DNA of 64,000 bases from Fasciola hepatica (Eukaryota > Platyhelminthes > Trematoda > Plagiorchiida > Fasciolidae). Shown here one piece after another: positions 37,104 through 49,745 of this stretch. Under the pieces are notes generated by a model, which saw only the letters and a program-made list of their open reading frames with translations, had not been told where the DNA came from and ran no database searches. Positions within the stretch are counted from its first letter, which is position 1. Each line of letters opens with the position of its first letter. Position numbers and translations under genes: made by a program. Location: contig CANUEZ040000113.1 in NCBI GenBank assembly GCA_948099385.1, positions 11,420,501 through 11,484,500 on the forward strand, in the 5' to 3' direction.

Positions 37104-38594
37104 AACTATGTGTTATGTACATCCTTACTCTTGGATCAGTGTTTGTGGGAAACAGTTTATTCGTAACGATTGTGGTCATATGCAAACGTTTCTGTTGTGC
37201 ATTTAATTAGTTTGTTACATCACTGGCAGTGACAGACCTGCTGATGGCATTTGGACCAATCCCGCCAGATAAATGTTTGTATATTACGGTGACTGGCTAG
37301 TTGAGAACCAGGCAAAGTGTGATTTTTGGATGTCATCAGTCGTCATCCTGAGTACCACTTCGCAGTAAAACTTAGCGTCCATATCGGTGGATCGTTTTAT
37401 AGCATGTACATATCCTATTCGGTAAAGGACCAGATTGATGAGAACGGATGTTTTATGCACTTCATCAATTTGTGGACAAGTTCTTTCACTTTATTGCTGA
37501 TATCATTTTCGAATGGGATGACCCCAGTCAGTGACGGGGTTAAATGTTGTGGTCGACTGGATTTGAACGTCCACGCATCAAGCCTGTTGGTTGCTCTTGA
37601 CATTCCTGGACTCGTGATCACTGTCTCTAGCCTGTGCACTAAACATGTGTTCTACAAACGCCATCGCGCAAACAATAGCAGTAGAAGAAATGCGACTAGC
37701 ATTTTCTTTACTCTTAGTCAACGTAGAGTTCCCAGTGGGGGGTCACAAAATATTTATATTCACCGATGGTGCACGTCTCGAATAAAATGGAATTTCACAC
37801 GATCGAGTTTGGTTTAGGAAAGCAGAGGCCATTTAAAAATCTCGAGTGAAGTCCCTCGCCGATACCTCATGTCATTTCAGTGCACACTAGATATGTTTGC
37901 GGTGATAAGTGAGAAGATTATATAAACATCTATCATACGTAGATTCACAGAAATCTGTGGCTTCTTATACGATCCACACAACGACGTCTCAGAAAAACTA
38001 TGTAGTTACACGACTTGAAACGGGGCTCACAGTCCAACAACCCTTCGATTGACTGCTGGTGCGAATCCAAGGTCAAAAAGGCAAAGGGTTATCGTTTTGG
38101 AAAAATTGGTTTCAATTTCAAGGTTAAAAACTTCAAACTCCGGAACCATATCAGAGAAGTTCTTAGTGTGCAACTTGATGTGTTTTTCACTAGCTTTACG
38201 ATGGAAGATGTATTAGAATTCAGAGGTGATTTCAACGGTACGGACTGGTTCTAGTCAGCCTGATCTGACTGTACCAAAACCCAGTTCAGCTTTACGCTAT
38301 TCTATCGGATTTTGCGAGTTTCCACGCATATGGACTGTTTTCGTGAAAGTTCCCCACCGCATGGAACAATTTCAAAGTCACATTTTATTTTTCGCGAGTG
38401 TATGTTTCTTCATTTGTTGGAGTCCACCCATGACGTTTTGTTTTACTGGAGCTCTCCAAACCGTATTTTGTAAACCCCTGGTGAGGGAAATTTTGTTTTG
38501 GATGGATTTGACCAACAGTGCTTTTATTACAATTGTTTGTGTTTTCCTGAGCACAAGTTATAAAGAATCTTTCCTACGATTTCTGCTTCAATGA
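37104..38594 (+). pseudogene. Aminergic-type class A GPCR pseudogene
   Basis: All seven transmembrane regions appear in order but in three frames. TM1 at 37115-37185 reads LGSVFVGNSLFVTIVVICK. TM2 follows a stop at FVTSLAVTDLLMAFGPIP. TM3 at 37318-37422 is in a second frame: CDFWMSSVVILSTTSQ, stop, NLASISVDRFIACTYPIR, with DRF at the DRY position. TM4-TM5 at 37434-37680 are in a third frame (FINLWTSSFTLLLISF; SLLVALDIPGLVITV). TM6-TM7 at 38360-38594 read ILFFASVCFFICWSPPMTF, then FWMDLTNSAFITIVC and SYKESFLRFL. CWxP is kept, but NPxxY is destroyed (NSAFITIVC). The pattern GN, LAVTDLL, CDFWMSS, DRF, FxICWxP fits receptors for dopamine, serotonin or similar amines. In-frame stops in TM1-TM3 and two frame changes make it a pseudogene rather than a spliced gene. 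No spliced-out poly-A or intron evidence is visible. Confidence 0.82.
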
Positions 38595-38723
38595 TAGAAA
38601 ACAAAAACATATTAAGCCCTCCCCGCTTTTTCACGAAAAATTTATTTAATAGTTTTCAGCAGTATTTGAAGTACCCCTTGACAATTTGCAGAAAATATAA
38701 TGACACATCGGCCATGGTTATTG
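38595..38723. other. AT-rich stretch after the receptor remnant
   Basis: Short AT-rich sequence following the stop of the TM7 frame. An AATAAA-like polyadenylation signal is not clear. Confidence 0.3.
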
Positions 38724-38832
38724 CTCGAAATCATCCTGAGTTTTAATACAGGCATGTTTGTTCTGTTTATGCAAAACTTAGTCGTAACAACTAGACGCAG
38801 TCGGGACACACACCCGAATAGGATAATGATAG
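38724..38832 (+). repeat. Diverged repeat R3, copy B (related to 9985-10092)
   Basis: Aligns with the minus strand of 9985-10092. The translation shares FMQ, VVTT and THPN with that copy in the same register. It lies 130 bases after the receptor pseudogene. A relation to a receptor TM1 is conceivable but not shown. Confidence 0.45.
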
Positions 38833-41539
38833 AAAAACCTACCGTGTTATTTTATGGTAGGTGGTCGACCGCAAGTCCGATATGAAAACTGGGACAAAAA
38901 ACATATTCGTTGAACGGTGTGCGGCGGACGCTCCATGGAAACAGTACGAAAACCGCGCAGACTTCAGTTGGTTCATCGCTCAATCAACTAGCTAGTTCAT
39001 TGGTCCTTTTGAACTTAAAAACGTTAGTCAAACAGCACTCCTGTACCTGTAGTGGGGAAATTTTTCAATATCTTGTTGACTATTCAGTGTGCATCTGTGT
39101 AGATACTTGTGCAATATTCCGAAGACGTTGAGCTTGATACTCTGGAACCGGCGGCCTCCTTACAATGCTTTTTTCCAATGGTATTTTATTATCTGTTTAG
39201 TGGAGTACCAAATGCCGTGTATGTTTGGCTGATAGTTCTAGTATAACGACTTTGCAGTTGGCGTATCAAAGACCACGAAACTTTCTGAAATAATAATTAG
39301 TTCATTTGAAAAAGGAAATATTCGGACCCCTTTAGAAGGAACGCTATAAAAATAAATATTTCAGTCAAGAAATAGATGAACATACTGGTATAAAACTAAC
39401 GCTAATTAAGCAAACAAAGTGATCGGATAGGGCTATCGGGAGTATTATCTGTTTCAATACATTGCCAATTTAGATATGAATCCGTCGTATGTTGTATCGT
39501 CCAATGTCCCTTATCGTTGTTTGTCACTTCCACTGTTCTTGAAAAGCATATGGCAAAGGTCGTCACATCGGTGTATAACATAGGTAAGGATCTGTTAGGT
39601 TCATCAATGATACGTGCAAAGCTGAGCCATCTTAAAAGGACTTTGTTAAATGGTGAAATTTACCTATTCCAGTGTGTTACTTTACGACAGAACAAACCAG
39701 ACTCCGTCACCGATCGGAGATTATGTAAACCATCTATGGTGAGAGATATTCACCCACTAGATTTACCGAGTTAAATTTTTGTTGGATTTTAAAACGATCA
39801 GTTTTGATTTGGTTTCGTTCAAATGAGCATTATGTGCACATCTGTTTCTTCTGCCAATTCCTTTCTTCAAAACATGTCTTTTGTTCTATCGCGCTTGTTT
39901 CCATTAAGGCCAACTTCATGCTATAACAGTTCTGGAGTGGAAAATGCTGAACAATGTTTAGAATATCTGGTAATTACTTATTTCGTGATTAAATGGGCAA
40001 TGAGGAGGGTTTTGGTTGATGAGATTTACCATTAATTCCGATGATTTGCATTTCATTGTATATTTTTATTTATATTTGTCACATTAACCTATTTCAATTG
40101 GAACTTCAACTTCAGAATTGGTACTGCTGCAGCGAATGTAGTAAACACTCCTTCCAGAACTAAGCACACTAAACGAATGAGAAAATCTGTTGAACTGACA
40201 GGTAATTCGAAACTGTACTCTGCGAAGTTGCTGTGTACAAGTGCTAAAGGGCGTTTTGTCATAGCCAATCATAACATCGGCCGCCACTTGAACGATTTTG
40301 CGGTTTTCTGCAAATCAGCTGTTGTTTATGGTGCAATGATTTGGGTCTTCCAGTCTCTACGGTTGGACTGGTAACAGATACATTGGAATCGTTTTCTTCC
40401 AGAACAGACTCAGAAACATCATAACTGAGGCATTCAGAAATGTCAACTGAAGCTACGAACGACGCTTTCAGTTACTCCATCACATTGAGGATGTCGAGGA
40501 GGGACTGACTTTTAGAGAAAACCCAACGATACCAAACGATCAGTCATCTTTCCTGCATGAAATGGCTTCCTTTATCGATATCAATAGCGGACGGAACATT
40601 TTCATGACTGAATGTTTTATGTAGGACTGTGATAGACAATTCAGCGTGACGGAAAATTGTGTAATATAGTTCCGGTTACGAGGATAAGGGACCGATAATA
40701 ACCAGAGACCAGTACCTGTCTAGAGAAGAATCACAGTGATCAGCGTGAGCACGTTGCTAAGGCTCCTGAAAAATGGTCCACGGCGTCAATTTGGATGGTT
40801 GGGTGTGAAGTTTATGTGTACAGCCAAGCCAGGTTTTCGCACTATTGCATAAGTCGATGTTCAGTTCTGGCTACCAACATGTGAGACGGGCAGGAGATTT
40901 TATGTTTGCAATACCTAGGTGTCCACAATGAAAGTTTAACAAAAAAGCACCTCGAAACGAAGGAGGTAAAAGTATCGTACCGTTTCAGAAAAAAATGCTG
41001 TCACAATTTACTGAAGTTTCAAGTCACTTATAGAAATCAGGAGGTTGACAAGGAACATCATGTTGTCATCCATGTAGAACGCAATGTATGATGGTGTGAT
41101 AGAGCTTCTTCGTTTCACTAAGAAGAATCGGTTGACTAAGAGTTACTGGTAGTATGGTCGGAGGATCAGCAGTGATTTCTTCAGATATGGCGTAGTGGAA
41201 CAAGTAGTCCACATGTAAAGTGTACGGTGCTTAGCAATGTTGGTTTTCATAAGAATATCCTAATGGAGTAAAACTCCAGCTCTACACGATGGTTGCATAC
41301 TAGTAGACCATTGATCGATATGGAATATGGATTGGCTTTGGAGTTTCATGATCAGCGACAATATTTAATTTCGTTCCATACCGATGTTTGTGAAAATGAG
41401 TATTGATCCAATGAACATCCAATGCCTCACGTTACTTTTGTGAATATCCGTGTACAGCTGCACTGGGTCAGCGGGGAATGTCCAAAACTAGCTGATCTTC
41501 TTGTTCTATTTCCAATACTGATAGTAGAAGCTTTCGTAA
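38833..41539. other. Unassigned DNA downstream of receptor relics
   Basis: No motif recognised. The part next to 41540 lies where the RNase H and integrase of the minus-strand gypsy element should fall, but neither was identified. Confidence 0.35.
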
Positions 41540-42420
41540 AAACAGGTGCAAAGTACAGCGTCAGTGGTCAGAATCGGTAATAAACTGCATATGCATTGTT
41601 CATGCACTGAAGATCACTCGAATGTCTGTTTGGGAAGATGACCGAATAAAATTGCACTTTTAGTGGATACAGTGGGAATTAATTTAGAGTAATATTGAAC
41701 AAAATCCGGCAGAGAATGTATTTCACTAAACGAGTTGGGGAGGGTGCATTGAATCACGAAGAAAAACCGTTAGGGTCGGCTCGAGAATAGTGAGTATCAA
41801 CCAAATAGCCCAAGTACGAGAACTCAGAAGTAGATAAAACACACTTATCAGGGTTAATGTCTACTTTATGTTTCATAGATTTGACCAGCAATGCATGCAA
41901 ACGGTCATCATGCACATCTTCGTAGGAGCATATACAAGAATGTCATCTTGGTAAGCACAAGCATCTTTTCGGTCAGAAATGATAAAGTTCTTAGCGTCTT
42001 TGAAAACAGTAGGAAAAACACCAAGACAAAAAGGCAGAAAATCGCATTGATACAAACCAAAAGGCGTACAAATTGTGGTTAGTTTACGGAACAGCTCATC
42101 AAATGGAATCTGTGAAAAAGTGTCGTTCTGAACAATTTCTAGACTATTTTTTTGAAACATTGAGAACGTACTCGGGTTCGAGAGTGGGATGACCGGACTT
42201 TATTAGTAACTAGTTCAATGTAATACAGCAACCACCGCAGACTCTCAGAGCTTCAACATCACGTTTCATTCGGGGTCGCCAGCGGTGTGACGAACGCTGA
42301 AGAGCTCATCGGTATCAATATTCCTTTACCGACTAAATTGTCTGAAACGTTTTCACTGGCTCACGAAGTCGAAGAGGGATTACGCACAGCTTCATAAAAT
42401 GGGAGAACTGGCAACCCCAA
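41540..42420 (-). pseudogene. Ty3/gypsy reverse transcriptase relic
   Basis: Minus-strand pieces follow the gypsy RT in order. PLRLREPVK near 42380 and GILIPMSSSAFVTPL near 42330 form the N-terminal block. The 95-codon frame 41873-42160 carries PFDELFRKLTTICTPFGLYQ, LPFCLGVFPTVF and AYQDDILVYAPTK, an intact Y-x-DD active site. In a second frame below 41870 are DINPDKCVLST and FSYLGYLV, then DP and NAPSPTRL, and further on ILFGHLPKQTF and SVHEQC. Stops and frame changes rule out function. RNase H and integrase are not recognised downstream, and the 156-codon frame at 42392-42862 upstream is not clearly protease. It lies opposite to and 10 kb from the gypsy integrase relic at 31.5 kb, so they are separate insertions. 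Confidence 0.88.
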
Positions 42421-43979
42421 GATGCACGGGATCTAGCTTGATATCAACAGAACATTTAGGACAATCAAGAACTGATAGACGAATACAGGGTTGCTGGCAA
42501 TCAGACAAAAGGTTCAGTGAAACACATACGACGCATATAGTTCTATCAGATGGTGCAAGCATTAAGGTCAATGACAAAAGAGGGACCTTTATAATTATTG
42601 GGATGTTCATCGGTAAGAATTGATTCACATGACCCATGCACGCGCAGCAAAAGGCCAAAAATATTTTCAACTGAAATGGAAGTGTGCTGACGCTGTACAG
42701 GACGAATAAATTTGTTGAAGTGAACAAGACTATGGACTTTGGACGAAATGATTCCTTGGAGGTAGTGCCATTATCTTTCATCACATAACCTTCAATCACT
42801 GATCTTTTCTGTGGCTCACTACATCTTTTGGAGCTGAACACGAATATACGAAATGAATTCAATTTCTGTAATGAAATTGTCCCAGTACCCCGGAGTGTGG
42901 AGAAGAACTCAAATCATGGAAGGAGATCATTATTCACTATATGATTTGCACTGTTATACTAATCAGAATAATACTCAAGACGATCTCTTCATTATTGATA
43001 GCAATCTGAGAAGACAAATCTTTTGAGTGAGCTGTCCATCGGAAGAGGCGTTTTCACAATGCAAGAAAACTGTTGATTCGACGCTGCATTGCGCACTGTT
43101 GGAATGTAGTAACCTGTCTTGCGCGACACTAAATTGTTCAGGATTATGTCCACAACAAGGTGCTGCTCCATTATTTTTTGAAAAGATGATCTGTTGAGCC
43201 GTGTAGATCTTTTCTTCTATTGGCTGCAGCTGAAAGCACTTCAAAAACCTGCTCAAGCATATGTGATATTGAAGGAATACTGAAAGTTTTCCACAAGTTA
43301 CGAGCCAATCGTCCCACGAAGCTTCATAGTCGCGGTGGTAGAGTTATCACAAAGGTGAAAACAAGATGGAATGATGAACCGAAAATATACCGTAGCACGT
43401 TATCAAATGTACGTGAATTTTGTGAGCGGAGTTGGATCAACACCAATTGGTATCATTCGCCTAAACCCAGATATTACGGTAATTGAGCTCAGAGCATTTC
43501 CACATGTTATATCGACTTCAGTAATCTCGCAAGTAAACGACTGTGTTCAAATGCGTTGGTGAATTCAACAGATTTGACGCAGCTTCCGTTATGATACTCT
43601 GTTTGAAAAATTTCCCCGTCCTAAATGATGCTTGCCTGGATTCTATCTCCAGAAACAAAAATGGGGCTATTTTGGTCCAACAGCTTGTACCACTGAGTAG
43701 TTCTGATCAATACATTCTAAGAGTGTACCTACCACCCTATATTTAAAACAAATGATACGAATATGGAGAGCTGTCAAACAAAGAAACCGCTCTCCTTAAG
43801 ACCTAGCACATTTATGAAATCTATCACGGTTTCGTGAGAACCTTGAGGACTATATCAACTTGTTTTCAAAATTTGAAACCAGCTTAACGCAGACCGACAA
43901 ATTTCACTTTCTAACACTTAAACAGCTAAGCAGAGAAAAAGAACAGGCTTACATAGCAGCATAAAACGTGAAAGAAAGT
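42421..43979. other. Unassigned DNA between gypsy and LINE relics
   Basis: The 156-codon minus-strand frame at 42392-42862 could be a decayed protease region of the gypsy element, but no DTG/DSG motif was found. Plus-strand frames at 43220-43486 (88 codons) and 43543-43746 (67 codons) may belong to the 5' part of the LINE that follows; no endonuclease motif is visible. Confidence 0.3.
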
Positions 43980-45190
43980 GGACAACTTTATTGAATAAAT
44001 ATGGAAGCCAAATCCTAGATGGGTTGAATGTAGATACCATCGTGGGAAACTGAAGTTATGGAGAAACGTGCTGTTCTATAGTAGAGCCGTGTGGTAATGC
44101 ATCTTGGAACGATGACCAATACAACAAGGATTTCAGTTCGTTGCCTCAGACTGTATGTTTGCCTGTAGATAGCAGCAATACTGAGCTACATCAAATAGAG
44201 CCCACGGATGTTAAGAGGCAGGTAAGTACACAGTAGAACAAGGAAGCCTCAGACCCTGATAGTTTATCTTCCGTTGACCTGGAAGTGTACGCCCATACCA
44301 TGTCCTGTCCAGTTGCGTATGTTTTCAACTTTTGTCTGAAAAGCGGTAAAATTTCTGACATGTAAATCTGCAAAGATAACGCATTTCCCAAAGAAGAAGC
44401 GTGATACCTACCACCATATCGAATGTATATCTCTCATGCACAAAGAAGCTGGAGAACATTTTGGTGCCGCATGTTGTTACTGACGGCGCTACGAAAGATA
44501 CACATCAACTTGCACATAGATCATCCTATCCGCTCTTGGTGCTATACCATACATTGTGGACTTGATTGCGACCTACTCAGATAAGAAATGTAGAATGCTT
44601 GAATCTGCTGGAATGCTTTCGGCATTTTCGATAGATTAGTTTTGCTGAATGTGTAATTTGAACTAGGAGTTGATCATACCTCATGCAGACTGATTCGTGA
44701 ACGTGTCAACTCAAATTACGCCTTTACCAGAATGACATCCTATTCGTCGCCTGTCAATGACGGTGTCTTAAAGAGCGATAACCCTTCACCTTACTTCTCT
44801 TCCGTGCTCATCCTATTTTCATTTATTCCATCGTAATTTGCGGACGACCTTGGTTTTTGGTGTGATATCTAGAGAAGAGGTCTTTTCCACAACTCAAAGC
44901 AGATTAGACAACATTTTAAACTGGTTTTCATTTCTTCCTGTGAATTAGAAAGCATTAGAATGTTACTATGTGTCATCCTATTAAATATCCAGATGCTTAT
45001 GTCAGAATAGTATTGAAAGAACCATTTTTTTCTGCACAAAATCACGTATGCGCTCCGTTCTTCATAAACCGAGGTGAAAGTTTTCAACCGTTCTCTACAT
45101 TCAATACGGGTCTTACTGCTTCTCAGTGTTATTCCCCGGTACGCCTAATAAGTACCCGCATAGATAAAGTGGGAACATGGGCATATTGAA
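43980..45190 (+). pseudogene. LINE (CR1/Jockey-like) reverse transcriptase relic
   Basis: Plus-strand reading in several frames gives, in order: YFSS-type linker remains near 44130 (DFSSLPQTVCLPVDSS); ELHQIEPTDVKRQV at 44180; SDPDSLSSVDLEVYAHTMSC at 44250, matching the GPDGLPPR block; AYVFNFCLKSGKISDM at 44320; PPYRMYIS near 44410 at the YRPISL position; DLIATYSDKKCRM near 44560; and LVFGVISREEV with LDNILNW near 44850-44930, following the YADD position, itself eroded. The dense stops make it dead. It is a different subfamily from the LINE at 21.7 kb, because block spacing and wording differ. Confidence 0.78.
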
Positions 45191-47532
45191 AGTATACAAA
45201 CAAACTGGCTCATGAGAATGGAGGTAGGTTGGATGCCAGTGCAATCCAATTGATCTGAATAACTAGAAAACATGATATCAGTTGTAGTAGAACATCGGAC
45301 TTGGAACCCCGTAGTGGGTTGAAAGAAGACAACTACAGATGCACCACGAGCTGATCTCCACGATCTGAATTCCACATTTGTATCTTTTTCCTCTCTTTCG
45401 ACAGCACAGGTTCATATGCAACCTCTTACCTGCTGTTATCTGGCCCCTGCGAAAAACCATTTCCCCTTCGAGATTTAAAATAATGACCGTTCATTGACTT
45501 TTATGTGTACGACGGCTTCATCCACCTCCAATGGCGATATGCACCAAATGGAAACATGCAAGTCTACTTTGAATTGAAATGGGCTCATAGCAATCACGAA
45601 TCCATTGTGTTTCGCCAAGCGTGGTAGCTATAGAGGATGAATAATCGTATGATTCAAAAACCGAGTACCAGATCTTCTCTCGACATTTGACAAAGGGTAA
45701 AATTCTACTTTGTAACCAATCAGTGACAGGAATAATCGTTGGTTCTCTTTTTAGGTTAGGTTAAATCAGATACGTTTTTCGATTGGTTGACGAGCATAGA
45801 ACTAACTTGCCACTTGTTAGCTACGCCATGCCAATGACCGAGCAAATCATCCGAGACCCATTTTGTCCATGGCTAACCTTTCTTGCAGTGGCAGTATTAT
45901 GATCTCTCGTACGCATCGCTTAGCAGGCAGTGGACAAAGTTTTGTTCGCTATGAAAACAATTGTTTCCTCTTGACGCCTTTGCTTTTAGAGGTTTTATGA
46001 ACTAGCGCCCTTTGTCTTGTGAGATTCTCACTATCGCTGATCGACTGAACAGTGAGAAAGTCGTAACTTTCTGTCAACGGAAACGTCATTGGGCTTAGCA
46101 TGTTTCCCAGTGCGGCCATAGGCTATCTTTGATTAGCACAGGGATGGGAATGCATGCGAAGAATGGTTTCTGCGATACTCATGCCCAACTTTTGACGGTG
46201 ACGACAAACTGTATGATGTACATCCGAAAAAACCCAAAGTTCAACGCGGATAATTTAGACTCGAATATCTAATGCTGAAAGGTGAGGTTATAAGTAGCGT
46301 TTTCTTCTTCGAGGCAATGAGCGGACATTAGAATGACAGTGGATATTCATGTCCGCTTTGAGGCTACATAGAGGCCATCCAAATGTCTTTGATGACTGAT
46401 TTGTTAAGATGGGTGATGAACTTGTTTATAGCGATTAGTACCAGCGAACTTGAACAGAGTCTGCTTGTGATGGTTACAATAAATGAGGAGAATCATGTGG
46501 GATGAACCGCATTTACTGGCATCACGGACATTCAGCACAACGTTTTTTTCATTTGCCGAAACAGCTGAAAATCAGAAAAGACGATTCATCAGAAAAGGTT
46601 TATTTTCCATCCTTACACTTATCCGCCAAGTACGCACCATGTAGCGATATTCCTGGAAGTACTGGCACTGCCGTGAAAGACTCTTACATCCAGAATATGA
46701 TCTTCAATGAACAGTATTCGTTCTTCATCGGAATTTGATTGGTAATTCCATTCATCTTCGAGTGTTTGATACAGCGTTCAGCTAACAAAGACAACTAGTC
46801 TAAAACGGGTCACCACTGGAGTCGATGCACATTTCCAGCAAATCGGCGAATAATTAACTGATGGGCATTCCGAATTCTGTAAGCATCTCATTAGTTCAAC
46901 TGCCATTTCAGAACAGAAACAATTGAAAACGAGCTCTTTTTCACTTACAATAAACGTTTTACGAGTAAGGCAGAATTAGAAGAAACAAAAAGCTCAATTT
47001 TGTGGGTTGGTGGCGGTCGAAATGCAGGATGAGGCAAAAGAGAGACCAAGGTTCACTTGGATGACTCATATCTGTCTCTGGACTGCCAGTACGTATCACT
47101 GATGTAATTGCTCCGACAATCATTTTGGTTTAGGAATAGCTCTAAAGAAGCTTCAATTAATACGTGTACCGCTCTTGAGTAGTTACCAGGGTGTAGTAGA
47201 GACGAATACATATCCCATCCAATTTTGGCAGGATGCGACAGTTCAACAGTCATGCTTATGAACTGACCGGAATGATTCACACACACTGAGCATTAGGACT
47301 GGAAAAAGGGGGCAGTAGTCAAGTGAAAATATATCTACTTCAAGCACATTCCCTAAGTGGTTGATAATGTCTGCAAAATTATTGCAGTTAGAATTTGTGA
47401 AAATGTTCACCAAGGAAAATTGTGGCTTCTGTCCTGGTGAAAATCTTGATAATCCTCTTGAAAGCATGTGCGGTTATATATTGTGTGCCCGATGACCAAT
47501 GGAAAAGTGGATTGTTGAGCAGTTTGTCAGTT
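45191..47532. other. Unassigned intergenic DNA
   Basis: No gene or mobile element recognised. Two minus-strand frames of 77 and 74 codons at 47053-47467 overlap end to end but have no known motif. Confidence 0.4.
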
Positions 47533-48437
47533 GTTCAGTAGAAAGAAAGTCTTATTTCGCCCCATTTAACTTGTCTCCCACTTAATGCTGTCCAAACTCG
47601 TAGCGTATTCCTCGACACTATCGTGATTATGTATTTCTGTGTTGATTATCCACCGTGTCTAAAACAACAATATCGTCAAAAAGCTAATGTTTTATTACAC
47701 ATGTATAAGGGGTATTCCATAAGTGCATGGCACATAGTTCAGTTGGTATTAGAGCTAAATGAACCAAGCAATAGAGGAAAATTCTGGAAGACGGTGATGA
47801 CAAGCGCGGAGACAGAACACTTCTCTACATACACCTTCATTTGAGGCATTGTTTTGAACTGTTGCGGTACAAAGAGGCTCAAGTCCTTTTCATTATTCCC
47901 GCCGAATCATGTTATGCTGCGAAAGTACATCTCGGTGATGAGTTCAAAACGAAATGAAACCCAAAGAAGCAAACTTCATTTATCTGCCACAAGTTGCAAT
48001 GGAGTCCGTATTAGTCTAAAAGGTTTTGTAAAATCTGATGGCAGCTCTTCCAGCTCCTATGTTGTTCGTTATTCAACAAAAGCATGGTCCATCCGTGCAA
48101 TGTATCCATTTATTTCTTCTTCTATACTAGGTTAGAACTTTCGAGGTAATTGAGGAGTGAAGCGTCTCGAATTGGTTTGCGTAGATCATCAAACTTTCTC
48201 GTGATGGGCATTCTGTGAGAAGCCGGCCTTTACATCCTTGATTGTAAAAGTGTTCCTTCACAAGTGTAAAAGCCACAATAAGCGATGAGGTTCACGCCAT
48301 CCCCAGAAACCACACACTAATCATGTTATTCCCGAACAGCCTAATTCTTAATGAGATAACATATGCATTCCGAAGCAAAAGCGAACTCGTGTTGCACTTT
48401 CAGCCTTCCCTTTATGGTATCTGAATTGGATCTCGAG
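47533..48437 (+). repeat. Repeat R2, copy B (inverted partner at 8976-9889)
   Basis: The 905 bases carry the same two same-frame open stretches as copy A, 47623-47844 and 47854-48135, divided by the same TGA. Flanks on both sides are unrelated to those of copy A. The amino-acid differences are few and mostly conservative (Q/K, I/L, I/V, K/E in the first stretch), which is weak evidence of past constraint on the common ancestor or of a young duplication. Confidence 0.85.
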
Positions 48438-49612
48438 CAAAGAGTTTCTAATAGATCCAACTAGGATGCAGTTTTGTAGTTGATACAACCACTTTTAAGA
48501 ATGTTTGTGGAGTAGGCCGAATTTATGCGGAGATATTTTGGCTCCGTTCTATTTCTAAAGAGACAAAATTTCTAGTCCTCTCTCGGTTGCAGTTTTGTGC
48601 ACTTACATAATAGCGCAATCTGATCCGAGGAACACATGATCAACAACATATCTGATAAATAAATTTAACCTTCCGAATCCCTAACTGTTCTCACTGAAAT
48701 GCGTTTTTTTTCTCCAAAATAAAATACTAGTACTAGTTGTGACCAATGTCTGAATTTGTGCAACATTTCGGGTATTCCTGGAGTACGGCCGCATTTGTTG
48801 TTCAACGGTACCAGGACACGATCAACTTTGGTGAAGAAACTTGACGAACACAACAACCATTAAAAAAACGAATGTTATTTCTGATGGTTTACCCGATGAT
48901 ACTGATAGATAATATATTTTATTATGACTTTCACTAATCCAGTAACTCTGAGCTGCAGTGTGTTTCCCACTAGACGGGCTCCGTGGGACTGAGAAAAACA
49001 AGTCGACATGAAATGGACAGGCGGCTATTATCACACTGGAGTCCGTTTTTACATGTGCAAAATAAGCATACATCATGGTTGTAAGTGAAGAATACGGGAT
49101 ACCTGGACCACTTCATGATCGGACTCAATCAAAATAGACACTGGTAGTAAAGTTTTCTTTCATTTTGTTATTTTCTACAGTACCACATCATTGGTCTACG
49201 GATTTGTTGTTTTCACAATTCTAATGAAGTGTTGTTATTTGCGAAATTCACTGGATTCTCAAACATAAGTCGTAATTTGAACCGTTTGAGGCATCCTGCG
49301 AATCTATTTTGGAATTATCTGACTATTAGTTTGGGAATGTTCACCTACATCTGTTGCAAACCTACTTATCAGAACAACATACGAATTTGCCAATCTCATT
49401 TTTATCATCAAAGACATCAAACCAATCGTTTTCTTGAATCAAAACACAACTTCAAATCACCTTGATGCTACAAAATGGTTATTGTTCATTATATGTCTAG
49501 GAACACCACAAAGTGAACTCGTCAATGAAAAACATTTCGCTGTGGATCATAGTTATTTCGCGAGTCTCCACGGGGTGCACTCACTCCTGCACGTACTAAA
49601 CGTACGTACATG
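48438..49612. other. Unassigned intergenic DNA
   Basis: No motif recognised. The stretch ends where R1 copy 1 begins. Confidence 0.4.
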
Positions 49613-49708
49613 CAAGCGTTTGTGTGCAATCACTGAGATGTTGGTCAGACAAATGATCACAAACATCAAAAGAGATGAACTACCGGGACGTTTCACACAC
49701 TTCTAGAC

Positions 49709-49745
<37 letters not shown>

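Noticed and set aside
37104..38594. Intact receptor gene with introns
   Set aside because: Stops fall inside TM1-TM2 and TM3 segments that are otherwise continuous, and frame changes occur without splice sites.
31489..42420. One gypsy element split between 31.5 kb and 42 kb
   Set aside because: The integrase relic is on the plus strand and the RT relic on the minus strand, 10 kb apart with receptor relics between.
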